From assembly GCA_903813345.2 (NCBI GenBank), contig CAIIXF020000004.1, positions 19,143,513 to 19,207,512 of the forward strand: a stretch of 64,000 bases of DNA. Direction: 5' to 3'. Position numbers and translations under genes: made by a program. A model generated the notes under the pieces. That model was not told the DNA's origin. It saw nothing but the letters and a program-made list of their open reading frames with translations, and ran no database searches. The DNA is from Owenia fusiformis. Lineage: Eukaryota > Annelida > Polychaeta > Sabellida > Oweniidae. Positions 55,901 to 58,020 of the stretch are shown in pieces; the first letter of the stretch is position 1; every line of letters begins with the position of its first letter.

Positions 55901-56293
55901 ATGTACTTCAATAACAGCATGTTGCTGTTGATCTGTTTCTCCACTGATTGTGTCATCAAATGTTCCTCTTGACCTGGGGCTCACACGACTTGATCCAGTG
56001 CTAACAATGTCATCTGCTACATTTCTCTTATCACCCTCGACAAAATTGGCAACTTTTCCATCTTCCAAATCAAGTTCAAATTTACTGACTGTTTCAATAA
56101 CTTTTGTTTCATGTCCACCTCTAGTCCAATTATGTTTACCACTAGTTGGAGCCTTGGAGTTGAAATATTCTACTGCATAGTCCTTATTTGGATCAAAAGG
56201 TGCTCCTTCATTCATATCATTGTCATCAGGAATTTTTCCACGGTTCTGCCGTCCAGCCCCAAGGCCAAAAATGGCTTTCAGTTTTCGGGGCAT
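4750..56293 (-). CDS. FLN: Filamin-family gene (3' end beyond left edge), overall model
   Basis: Filamins are elongated actin cross-linkers and scaffolds built from tandem Ig-like repeats. 36 exons on this strand read in one continuous frame, from 51820 down to 4750, and give 5,397 coding bases. They encode 19 full filamin repeats and most of a 20th. Recurrent motifs are AGEGQLEIMV, DGTYxVEYxP, SPFxSKAYD and GIVGKPVxFTG. Every exon is bounded by AG/GT, and all junction phases agree. Two large exons with their own start codons (55075-56293 and 5190-6660) can be spliced onto the chain. The N-terminal CH-domain actin-binding region of typical filamins is not found here, so it is either further right or absent from these isoforms. 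The C-terminal repeats and stop lie left of position 4750. The family call is firm; whether it is a cheerio-type or other filamin paralogue is not settled. Confidence 0.92.
5190..6660 (-). CDS. FLN: Large alternative filamin exon (490 residues, basic, disordered)
   Basis: The ORF runs from ATG 6660 (A at -3) to a donor AAAACAG|gtgtgtg at 5190. It leaves phase 1, exactly matching E36 (4750-4929), giving HHKT joined to VDASEAG. The protein is rich in Lys, Ser and Thr with many SP/TP sites (TSPKHDK, PKSPIAMD, PKSPNFHYK, QSPTK, SSPHTRKK). A 14-residue unit, PPESVNIRHKSIHM, is repeated about three times. Most likely it is the first exon of a short filamin isoform. However, ag dinucleotides just upstream (after position 6684, minus strand) are also in phase 1, so a giant internal cassette is possible. 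Because the junction falls after strand B of the Ig fold, either use is structurally odd. The ORF stops at 5140 if unspliced. Confidence 0.68.
6661..7851. other. Possible promoter/intron region upstream of exon 5190-6660
   Basis: No coding sequence recognised. If the large exon is a true first exon, its promoter should lie here (minus-strand upstream). I see no convincing TATA box or initiator. Confidence 0.3.
7852..8245. mobile_element. Spy-like MITE, copy 1
   Basis: Terminal inverted repeats GGACGATTCTCGGTTTGGAG and its complement are flanked by AAA on the left and TTT on the right with no obvious target duplication. Length about 390 bp. Related copies lie at 61,905-62,686 and 63,003-63,397. 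It encodes nothing. Confidence 0.8.
8310..8400. repeat. Short dispersed repeat shared with 42,895-42,985
   Basis: Shared text includes gataccaatgggtaagacca and aaactttacacgaggccttt, diverged in the second copy. Class unknown. Confidence 0.5.
8471..8611 (-). CDS. FLN: Filamin exon E35 (type 4, 141 bp)
   Basis: Phase 1 to 1. It reads VHRIDAQYARMAIQASPFSV, then RAYDARKVRVFDFTTPSLLM and EQSTFI. It can splice directly to E36, or the large exon 5190-6660 could lie between them. Confidence 0.89.
8794..8877 (-). CDS. FLN: Filamin exon E34 (type 3, 84 bp)
   Basis: Phase 1 to 1. It reads APSGKEVPNQIINNGDNTFE and ends VEYQCNEVG. Confidence 0.88.
   Translation of the reverse strand, partial: RHLVKKSQTRSSTMETIHLKLNTNVMK
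9154..9895. repeat. GTCACCACC-ended repeat with GGTCA-rich core, copy 1
   Basis: It starts acaaggcattaacatgac, then aaaatgtcaccacc, and ends with the hairpin atgtcaccac / ggtggtgacat. The core has repeated gaccttgagaaggtcattga blocks. It is the same family as 38,096-39,075 and 45,716-47,305. Confidence 0.8.
10205..10497. repeat. Minisatellite with CTCATACATAAATGAG palindromic unit
   Basis: About a dozen copies of actcatacataaatgagac, alternating about 16 and 24 bp. Each unit can form a small hairpin. The long open frames through it are a repeat artefact. Confidence 0.85.
10498..11980. other. Intron sequence, nothing recognised
   Basis: AT-rich intron DNA between filamin exons E33 and E34, with a C-rich low-complexity stretch near 10,727-10,751. 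No exon-like segment or element termini seen. Confidence 0.4.
11981..12127 (-). CDS. FLN: Filamin exon E33 (type 2, 147 bp)
   Basis: Phase 1 to 1. It reads CPIPTRVLDGSLVFATGEGL, then ELFPVGKDVNFLVDATSFGP. It is diverged from DASxVxASG but keeps the ATGEGL turn. Confidence 0.88.
12609..12785 (-). CDS. FLN: Filamin exon E32 (type 1 variant, 177 bp)
   Basis: Phase 1 to 1. It reads VDASEAGYGDIDAEVTSPMG, then NLVRSSRDSIGNNKHLFSYN and ends VTFNYLKVPG. It is three codons longer than the usual type 1 exon. Confidence 0.9.
13148..13369 (-). CDS. FLN: Filamin exon E31 (fused type 3+4, 222 bp)
   Basis: Phase 1 to 1. It reads DPTGDNLDTVVGIRGDIYIG, then EFTPKVVGGHVVAVTYGGAN and SPFTCQVFDVTKVKV. The 3/4 intron is absent. 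The second part is diverged (FLKKDMHFTG in place of GIVGKPVxFTG). Confidence 0.9.
13370..14848. other. CAV: Filamin intron upstream of caveolin
   Basis: It should contain the caveolin promoter and 5' leader, immediately upstream of 14849. No clear core-promoter motif seen and no repeat family recognised. Confidence 0.35.
14849..14911 (+). CDS. CAV: Caveolin exon 1 (21 codons)
   Basis: It starts at ATG 14849 (aATGG context) and ends CACCTGCAG|gtaaat in phase 0. The peptide is MADAPLDMLHRDPRGVNAHL plus Q. It is too short for ordinary ORF detection and was placed by its fit to the caveolin N-terminal core and by a matching donor. Confidence 0.82.
14849..15637 (+). CDS. CAV: Caveolin, two exons, nested in a filamin intron
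   Basis: Caveolins are hairpin membrane proteins that oligomerise at the plasma membrane and shape caveolae. The coding sequence joins 14849-14911 to 15299-15637 (phase 0) and gives 133 residues plus stop. Residues 8-14 (MLHRDPR) match the NRDP region that precedes the caveolin core. Residues 25-32 (FDECIAEP) correspond to the family signature FEDVIAEP. Residues 39-60 are the scaffolding-like segment, and residues about 62-86 form the membrane hairpin (IALYWGC, IIAFEHVW). CDPCCDAF at 113-120 matches the conserved CDPLFEA region. There are 17 cysteines, far more than in vertebrate caveolins, and the C-terminus is short. The gene runs antisense to its filamin host intron (13370-16565). A candidate AATAAA lies at 16054-16059. 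Confidence 0.9.
15299..15637 (+). CDS. CAV: Caveolin exon 2 (112 codons plus stop)
   Basis: The acceptor acttttcag lies just before 15299. The exon carries GVAFDECIAEPDSAHSMDCI, then the cysteine-rich scaffolding and hairpin region, and ends KFFGKGGGE with stop TAA. The upstream in-frame Met at 15347 is internal. Confidence 0.9.
   Translation, partial: GVAFDECIAEPDSAHSMDCIWSNSYKCFECGKGLCYKLLTCMCGICIALYWGCTFGIIAFEHVWCITPNLKVLDINCNICQRLYGLCVHCMCDPCCDAFAILFKFFGKGGGE
15935..15975 (+). mobile_element. Solo mariner-like terminus near caveolin 3' end
   Basis: The sequence gaggggtgtacaataagtaa resembles the TIR of the mariner-like element at 52,620 (gaggggcgatcaataagtaa). No partner terminus is visible nearby, so it is probably a relic. 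Confidence 0.5.
16566..16712 (-). CDS. FLN: Filamin exon E30 (type 2, 147 bp)
   Basis: Phase 1 to 1. It reads SPFQCRVIDTSNVLVNTEEV, then RIAPVNMLCRFEIDPRGTPA. The next intron (13370-16565) houses the caveolin gene on the opposite strand. Confidence 0.9.
16889..17056 (-). CDS. FLN: Filamin exon E29 (type 1, 168 bp)
   Basis: Phase 1 to 1. It reads VDVSEAGEGQLEIMVQNGDV and ends HIIDIIFNGEVVLG. Confidence 0.91.
17206..17343 (-). CDS. FLN: Filamin exon E28 (type 4, 138 bp)
   Basis: Phase 1 to 1. It reads TYSYEVTYADLLVPGNPFTC, then KVYDTSAIRVSPIPDGILAM and PVAFTG. Confidence 0.9.
17833..19333. mobile_element. 1.5-kb TIR element with SANT/Myb-like ORF
   Basis: The left end CCAGAGGCCTCATTATCATC (continuing TGGTCGCAA) is perfectly inverted at the right end. 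Subterminal regions on both sides are packed with TTGCG/GCGAT motifs. Inside are a short SANT/Myb-like ORF and unrecognised ORF remnants. The combination suggests a non-autonomous Harbinger-type element. No transposase catalytic motif is seen and the target duplication is unclear. Confidence 0.7.
18173..18367 (+). CDS. Small SANT/Myb-like DNA-binding ORF in TIR element
   Basis: 64 residues starting MSRARNWTNDEQELLVSLIE, with CWARVAEKISSLGVEMRTRK near the end. The spacing of WT..E..LL..I and CWARVAEKI resembles Myb/SANT-like domains that accompany Harbinger transposases. It may be a first exon or a decayed remnant. Confidence 0.5.
   Translation: MSRARNWTNDEQELLVSLIEKDANILLAPLSCQITIQSQDSCWARVAEKISSLGVEMRTRKNVM
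19600..19683 (-). CDS. FLN: Filamin exon E27 (type 3, 84 bp)
   Basis: Phase 1 to 1. It reads SPTRLPVQNEIVDIKDGTYK and ends VEYIPNEVG. The next intron (17344-19599) carries a 1.5-kb TIR element. Confidence 0.9.
19824..19970 (-). CDS. FLN: Filamin exon E26 (type 2, 147 bp)
   Basis: Phase 1 to 1. It reads STRIVEVTDASAVTVKGAGL, then DLVPINKLTWFEVTTNNAGA. Confidence 0.9.
20096..20263 (-). CDS. FLN: Filamin exon E25 (type 1, 168 bp)
   Basis: Phase 1 to 1. It reads VDVTNAGEGQLETLINQGTV and ends HTVDIKYNEELVPG. Confidence 0.91.
20511..20648 (-). CDS. FLN: Filamin exon E24 (type 4, 138 bp)
   Basis: Phase 1 to 1. It reads AYVINITHADQVIAGSPFRS, then SAYDINAIMVSRMPRGIIGK and PVEFTG. Confidence 0.91.
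21421..21504 (-). CDS. FLN: Filamin exon E23 (type 3, 84 bp)
   Basis: Phase 1 to 1. It reads SPARKAIPIQVMDNHNGTYR and ends VEYIPSIVG. Confidence 0.9.
21938..22084 (-). CDS. FLN: Filamin exon E22 (type 2, 147 bp)
   Basis: Phase 1 to 1. It reads SPWNVNVTDATKVVATGSGL, then EIIPIKKVATFDIDARKAGK. Confidence 0.9.
22194..22361 (-). CDS. FLN: Filamin exon E21 (type 1, 168 bp)
   Basis: Phase 1 to 1. It reads VDVTAAGEGQLEIMVNQGSV and ends HFVDMKFNGILLPG. Confidence 0.91.
22535..22672 (-). CDS. FLN: Filamin exon E20 (type 4, 138 bp)
   Basis: Phase 1 to 1. It reads PHVIEVTYADLPIPQSPFTS, then KAYDIYAIIVRDIPNGIVGK and PIAFMG. Confidence 0.91.
22810..23040 (-). CDS. FLN: Filamin exon E19 (fused type 2+3, 231 bp)
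   Basis: Phase 1 to 1. It reads SPWSIKVVDASRVTARGSGL, continues through KVMGPGLKPVPASVISNSDG and ends YRVDYTPKIVG. The 2/3 intron is absent. Confidence 0.92.
23692..23859 (-). CDS. FLN: Filamin exon E18 (type 1, 168 bp)
   Basis: Phase 1 to 1. It reads VDIRAAGEGDMEVLVDNGQV and ends HNVDITFNRDQVPG. Standard. Confidence 0.9.
24101..24242 (-). CDS. FLN: Filamin exon E17 (type 4 extended, 142 bp)
   Basis: Phase 0 to 1. It reads VGLHNIEVQYAELAIPGSPF, then SSKAYDASAVKVSSIPDGIV and ends PDMFTG. With E16 it totals 222 bp, as in a standard type 3 plus type 4 pair. Confidence 0.9.
24434..24513 (-). CDS. FLN: Filamin exon E16 (type 3 shortened, 80 bp, phase 0 out)
   Basis: Phase 1 to 0. It reads SPSYKVVPNSVINNMDGTYN and ends VEYVPKE. 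It is 4 bp shorter than a standard type 3 exon; the next exon is 4 bp longer. Confidence 0.88.
25239..25553 (-). CDS. FLN: Filamin exon E15 (fused type 1+2, 315 bp)
   Basis: Phase 1 to 1. It reads VNVTTAGEGKLEIMVNNGAV, continues through FNEEPVPGSSFTVAVVDASR without an intron, and ends QHEATVKIT. The length equals 168+147, so the usual 1/2 intron is absent here. Confidence 0.92.
25742..25879 (-). CDS. FLN: Filamin exon E14 (type 4, 138 bp)
   Basis: Phase 1 to 1. It reads PHNIEVTYADLQISGSPFTS, then RAYDRRAITVDSPTTGIVGK and AVKFVG. The preceding intron (25880-27399) contains the TTAA-flanked fold-back element. Confidence 0.9.
26611..27220. mobile_element. TTAA-flanked fold-back, piggyBac-like MITE
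   Basis: TTAA at 26611-26614 and 27217-27220 brackets AGGAATATTCCTTGCC and its inverted copy. Inverted similarity extends about 200 bp inwards from each end (gatgtcatcaactctcaact versus its complement). No coding capacity. The TTAA duplication points to piggyBac-type mobilisation. Confidence 0.8.
27400..27466 (-). CDS. FLN: Filamin exon E13 (shortened type 3, 67 bp)
   Basis: Phase 0 to 1. It reads VPNQMNPHGANQYKVEYKPT, then EVG. Together with E12 it totals 231 bp, the same as a standard type 2 plus type 3 pair. Confidence 0.87.
27527..27664. repeat. Short member of the GTCACCACC-ended family
   Basis: It starts acaagacattaatatgcaaa, then atgtcaccacc, and ends gagactataacaattatgg, then gtgctgacataa. 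It has the termini of the family without the GGTCA core (about 138 bp). Confidence 0.65.
28075..28238 (-). CDS. FLN: Filamin exon E12 (type 2 extended, 164 bp, phase 0 out)
   Basis: It enters in phase 1 and leaves in phase 0 (AGAGAG|gtatac). It reads SPCKVQIIDASQIYAEGRGL and ends TITAPSGRE. It is 17 bp longer than a standard type 2 exon, and the following exon is 17 bp shorter, so the intron has moved 3' with no change in the protein. Confidence 0.88.
28462..28629 (-). CDS. FLN: Filamin exon E11 (type 1, 168 bp)
   Basis: Phase 1 to 1. It reads VDVQQAGEGQVEIAVNNGTV and ends HSVLVKFNGENVPG. Standard length and splice sites. Confidence 0.9.
28834..29052 (-). CDS. FLN: Filamin exon E10 (fused type 3+4, 219 bp)
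   Basis: Phase 1 to 1. Peptide segments SPSHRTINSQIRRTKGAYQV, EYKPPEVGTYNIEVVYAG and SPFTSKAYDAGAVV are read without an intron where the 3/4 boundary usually lies. It ends GIVGKLVYFTG. This is an exon fusion relative to most modules. Confidence 0.9.
29207..29347 (-). CDS. FLN: Filamin exon E9 (type 2, 141 bp)
   Basis: Phase 1 to 1. It reads APYSVNISDASNVNASGEGL, then ELVPVNRVTSFNV. It is two codons shorter than the typical type 2 exon. Confidence 0.9.
29521..29688 (-). CDS. FLN: Filamin exon E8 (type 1, 168 bp)
   Basis: Phase 1 to 1. It reads VDVKAAGEGQLEIMINNGTV and ends YSVDIKFNDYSLP. The last codon is split as A|AT, giving Asn at the junction instead of the usual Gly. Confidence 0.9.
29897..30034 (-). 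CDS. FLN: Filamin exon E7 (type 4, 138 bp)
   Basis: Phase 1 to 1. It reads AHTVEVEYLGKPVSGCPFRV, then RTYDPSAIKVSKINPGLVGR and PIIFTG. It has a canonical end of one repeat and start of the next. Confidence 0.9.
30358..30441 (-). CDS. FLN: Filamin exon E6 (type 3, 84 bp)
   Basis: Phase 1 to 1. It reads SPTKKTLKTTLTEEGPGTYR and ends VEYTPIDVG. Acceptor ttttag, donor GTTG|gtgagt. Confidence 0.88.
30698..31398 (+). pseudogene. Reverse transcriptase fragment, 5' part
   Basis: It carries RT palm motifs including the catalytic YADD. The N-terminal endonuclease is missing and the frame is cut by the inserted repeat. Non-functional as it stands. Confidence 0.85.
31399..32597. repeat. TIR repeat with tandem core inserted in the retrotransposon
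   Basis: The ends carry tcccatcgaac (31,430) and gttcgatggga (about 32,580), inverted. The core is about five tandem units of about 145 bp with tgaacaaaatcgctccacta and aaaatggcggccattttg, followed by a GACG/TACG microsatellite. It interrupts the RT reading frame. Confidence 0.8.
32430..32552. repeat. (GACG)n/(TACG)n microsatellite
   Basis: About 120 bp of ggacggacggacgtacg units near the right end of the inserted repeat. The Asp/Gly/Arg/Thr-rich reading frame across it is not a gene. Confidence 0.95.
32598..33563 (+). pseudogene. Reverse transcriptase fragment, 3' part, frameshifted
   Basis: It begins with HHKHLGLILDEKLTFKTHIE. A frameshift lies near 32,735 in an A-rich run (ggaaaatggaaaaaatt). 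The second frame then continues from LSHLHHCDIIYDAAP to the CDCGARETAQQKLLSCP motif and a stop. Confidence 0.8.
33954..34109 (-). CDS. FLN: Filamin exon E5 (type 2 variant, 156 bp)
   Basis: Phase 1 to 1. It reads SPWNFMIADAPPPLQVDVVD, then RGTDLIPVNREAWFMV. It is 9 bp longer than the usual type 2 exon and has lost the DASxVxASGxGL signature, so this Ig repeat begins atypically. The next intron (30442-33953) contains a non-LTR retrotransposon. Confidence 0.85.
34324..34491 (-). CDS. FLN: Filamin exon E4 (type 1, 168 bp)
   Basis: Phase 1 to 1. The peptide starts VDVSKAGSGNLEIVVNDGQV and ends HSMLMTFNKEAVPG. This is the standard 168-bp type 1 exon carrying the central strands of an even-type Ig repeat. 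Confidence 0.9.
34899..35039 (-). CDS. FLN: Filamin exon E3 (type 4, 141 bp)
   Basis: Phase 1 to 1. The peptide contains EYHIKMVREGQTVDGNPYEV, then DVWDATKVDVKNIPSNGTVG and KPVQFD. It finishes one repeat and supplies the A/B strands of the next. It is one codon longer than the usual type 4 exon and diverged (NPYEVDVWD in place of SPFxSKAYD). Confidence 0.87.
35824..37505. repeat. GCTCACATGG TIR repeat with ~340-bp tandem core
   Basis: The left end GCTCACATGGTGA is inverted at 37,493-37,505. The core has about five units containing aatttcgcgagacaaaaatg, ggccattttgaaaataggcg and cctatcgacagaggttttaa. A GACG/GACA microsatellite (about 37,420-37,475) lies next to the right end. Non-coding. Confidence 0.85.
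37782..37823 (-). CDS. FLN: Possible 42-bp filamin microexon
   Basis: This 42-nt open segment lies in the 13.9-kb intron between E2 and E3. It has a pyrimidine-rich acceptor (attgttttag) and a strong donor (GGGG|gtaagaa). It enters and leaves in phase 1, so inclusion would keep the frame and add 14 residues reading KYYPEIKYTTESG after the junction glycine. The peptide resembles the E/F-strand region of a filamin repeat. E2 joined directly to E3 already makes a normal repeat, so this would be an optional or alternative exon. It could also be a chance match. Confidence 0.45.
38096..39075. repeat. GTCACCACC-ended repeat, copy 2
   Basis: It starts caaggcattaacatgacaaa, then atgtcaccacc. The core has repeated gaccttgagaaggtca and tagatgattttgaaaaa, and it ends ggagaccataacaatatg with a degenerate terminal hairpin. 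Confidence 0.8.
39176..39287. repeat. Short member of the GTCACCACC-ended family
   Basis: It starts aacaaggcattagcatgcaa and ends ggttggagactatatc, then gtgacataaa. It lacks the tandem core and lies 100 bp from copy 2. Confidence 0.6.
39536..41086. mobile_element. 1.55-kb element with ~270-bp terminal inverted repeats
   Basis: The left arm starts ACCCTTGGTATACGCAGCTA and includes ggaccggtacgggt twice. The right arm (about 40,815-41,086) is its near-perfect complement. The centre has cagcgagaagacggacc twice. No transposase is seen. Possibly a fold-back or large MITE. Confidence 0.8.
41087..45715. other. 4.6-kb filamin intron stretch with no gene recognised
   Basis: AT-rich DNA with poly-A-rich regions (about 42,130-42,900). 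The only recognised element is a short repeat (42,895-42,985) shared with 8,310-8,400. No filamin-like exon was found on inspection. Confidence 0.4.
45716..47305. repeat. GTCACCACC-ended repeat, copy 3, longest GGTCA array
   Basis: The termini are as in copies 1 and 2. The core has about nine units containing gaccttgagaaggtcattga followed by aggtcaaat, alternating with gtagatgattttgaaaaaa. The right end has a ccaaccgccggacgcc stretch and the hairpin gtcaccac / ggtggtgac. Confidence 0.88.
48669..48846. mobile_element. 178-bp pogo/Tigger-like MITE
   Basis: Ends CAGTAAAACCTGTATAAGTG (left) and CACTTTACAGGTTTTACTG in inverse relation, flanked by TA on both sides. The motif CAGTAAAACC is typical of pogo/Tigger termini. 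It lies only 59 bp from filamin exon E2. Confidence 0.78.
48906..48989 (-). CDS. FLN: Filamin exon E2 (type 3, 84 bp)
   Basis: Phase 1 to 1. The peptide starts SPTGHSVPYTLHSEGDDKYT and ends IEYIPTEVG, the C-to-E strand part of a filamin repeat. The acceptor follows gtgtttcag and the donor is GTTG|gtatgta. It is followed by the largest intron in the window (about 13.9 kb). Confidence 0.85.
48990..51673. other. Filamin intron, nothing recognised
   Basis: AT-rich DNA between exons E1 and E2. A short direct repeat of ccaatcaaacactngataga occurs near 50,720-50,820. No exon-like or transposon-like structure seen. Confidence 0.4.
51674..51820 (-). CDS. FLN: Filamin exon E1 (type 2, 147 bp)
   Basis: Phase 1 to phase 1. 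The peptide reads SPHKVEIIDTKNVQVSGAGL and continues through ACGRPAFFKIDTHGAGPGD. It closes one Ig repeat (G strand SPHKVEI) and opens the next. It is the most 5' Ig exon seen in the window. No type 1 exon that would normally precede it was found between here and the right edge. Confidence 0.85.
52620..53717 (+). mobile_element. Mariner-like element with ~205-bp TIRs
   Basis: It begins CGAGGGGCGATCAATAAGTA and ends with the near complement, with TA on both sides (52618-52619, 53718-53719). The inverted arms are about 205 bp and contain ggtaccccgggaccgac. The centre retains only part of a transposase, so the copy is defective. Confidence 0.85.
52941..53285 (+). pseudogene. Mariner transposase C-terminal remnant
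   Basis: 114 residues with LLMDNAPAHRS (second catalytic Asp of the DD34D family) and APYCPDL, where mariners have PYSPDL. The N-terminal DNA-binding half and the first catalytic Asp are missing. Not functional. Confidence 0.8.
54036..54370. repeat. Dispersed ~350-bp repeat, second copy of 3665-4030
   Basis: Shares caattttcatatcaccctta, aaatatgtccagtaaaagaa and gggtctatgg stretches with the copy near 3.7 kb, in the same orientation. Confidence 0.7.
54370..55016. repeat. Satellite of ~62-64 bp units
   Basis: About ten units of tctatgtgtaagccttactt followed by aaactaaaacaaagacatg. The array stops about 58 bp from the donor of the putative first exon 55075-56293. Confidence 0.9.
55075..56293 (-). 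CDS. FLN: Putative alternative first exon of filamin, 406 residues, disordered
   Basis: This long ORF starts at ATG 56293 (A at -3, in-frame TAG just upstream). It reads through 406 codons to a good donor (CTAGAAG|gtaaac) at 55075. The donor leaves phase 1, exactly what the type 2 exon at 51674-51820 needs. The protein begins with a basic segment, MPRKLKAIFGLGAGRQNRGK, and is otherwise Ser/Asn/Asp-rich with no recognised domain. It carries no CH domain, so the predicted isoform would be a CH-less filamin with this unique head. The ORF runs on past the donor to a stop at 54995, so an unspliced short protein is formally possible. Exon status and splice partner are inferred. Confidence 0.65.
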
Positions 56294-58020
56294 GCTTAGT
56301 ATGCTTACTTTCTATACTTTATTCTGTTAATATCTCAGTGATTTGTTTACTTCAGCTGACAAAGGATCAGGTTTTGTATGGAGAATGATTTTAGACAGTC
56401 ATATATTTGAACATGAATATTTTCTCATCAAAATAATAAGTAAAAAGATATATGAGGTTCCCATGTAATATAACATATTTTTCAGAATGTTGGAATTATT
56501 TTCTGAAAAGAGGAACTTGTTTAACCAGTCATACTGAAATATTTTTTTGAATAGAGGTCCCATTTCCACGAAGAGACATAAGCCAATTTTTGAACCAAAT
56601 CAGATATATGTAACTGCAAATAAAGTTATCTAGTATTATTGCAACAATTTACTTGACCATAGGTTTTATCATTCTAAGGCATCAGCATAAAAAATTGAAC
56701 TAAATCCGTCAACTGGTATTTGAGTTATAAAATATTGAAAACCCCTTCTTTTACAGATGTCTTATAAGACATTAGCCTATTAAAGAGGGCTCAGTGAGGA
56801 GCTATGCCACTTAGTTATAGATTATAATGAAAGTATATCTAATTCAGGCTTGTAAAGATCAAAAGGATCAAATGAAATGTTCATACCATCTCACAACCAC
56901 AGTAACAACAGTGGTATGGTATGACTCTGTGTTAGACAGCAGGGGTTTAATCTCTTAATCCTTTCACTCCAAGTCACACCAGGTTTGTGGTGTGACTTGG
57001 TGTTAATTAGTAAAGAAATTATTTTTTATACCAAGCAACACCAAAAATGTCCAATTCACACCATATCCTGATTAGTAGTGAATGGGAAAATAACATGGGA
57101 AATTTCATTTCCTTTCCAATTTTCTAACATCAACATGCCCAGTGATTGGAAAAATGGGACGGAGGAGGGGGGGAAGCAGGCAATTTCTGCTAGAAAATTC
57201 AATAAATCTGAATAATTTATTTTTTGAAGAGAAAGTTTACAATTGAATTGCCTAATGGATAGGTGCACAGTATGGTAAAATATGTTTGGTCTTCTATAAT
57301 TTTTTGAACCGATACGCTTCTAAGATATGAGATCTATTAAAAAAAGGCGCAAGGCCACCAACGTGCACAAGTCAGTGTTTTTGCTATAAATCAAGTAACA
57401 AAGGTCTGCATGACATGTAATAAATACATGTAAGTCTAGTAAGGTTATCATTACAAAACGAATGACATTGCTGGCTTTATAAAATAAGTCTCCATACGTC
57501 ATATAAAAATAATTAAAATGGGACAGAGGGGAGGGGACAGCAGGGGCAGATATGGAAATCAACAAGGTCAGGTCTGATAAAAAAACTCCGCGCTTGCAAG
57601 GAAAATATTTTGGGCCCAAAAACCAAAAAGTGTTTTTTCAAAATTTGGCCAAAAATTGAAAAATAAGGCCCCACCCAAAGGGGGGGGGGGGGTCCCTGGG
57701 AGTAATAGGTCTATAACACATGATAAGAGATGTTTCTTGACTTAATGTCCTATAACTCCAAATTTCCCCATTTTTCAGCCTTCAGAGATCCAGTTACATC
57801 CAGTAACATCCAGTTTCTTCCTGGGTTACTGAGTTTGTTTTTCAAGTACAAGAATTTGTGTAATTTTGTTCCACCTAACCTCCCCCTCCTATTACCTCCC
57901 CCCTCCGTCCTCTTCCATAATGAATTACATTATTTGTGAAAACTGGTTGCCATTTTGAATTCAGGAGTCATCTTGAAAAGACTTTCTTGAGCAGTGGTTT
58001 TATTGTGCTAAAACATCATG
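56294..58020. other. Upstream of putative first exon
   Basis: It should contain the promoter of exon 55075-56293 if that is a true first exon. It includes fragments of the repeat found at 58,021-58,170, a 13-base G run at 57,680-57,692 and short C/T-rich tracts. No TATA box seen with confidence. Confidence 0.35.
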
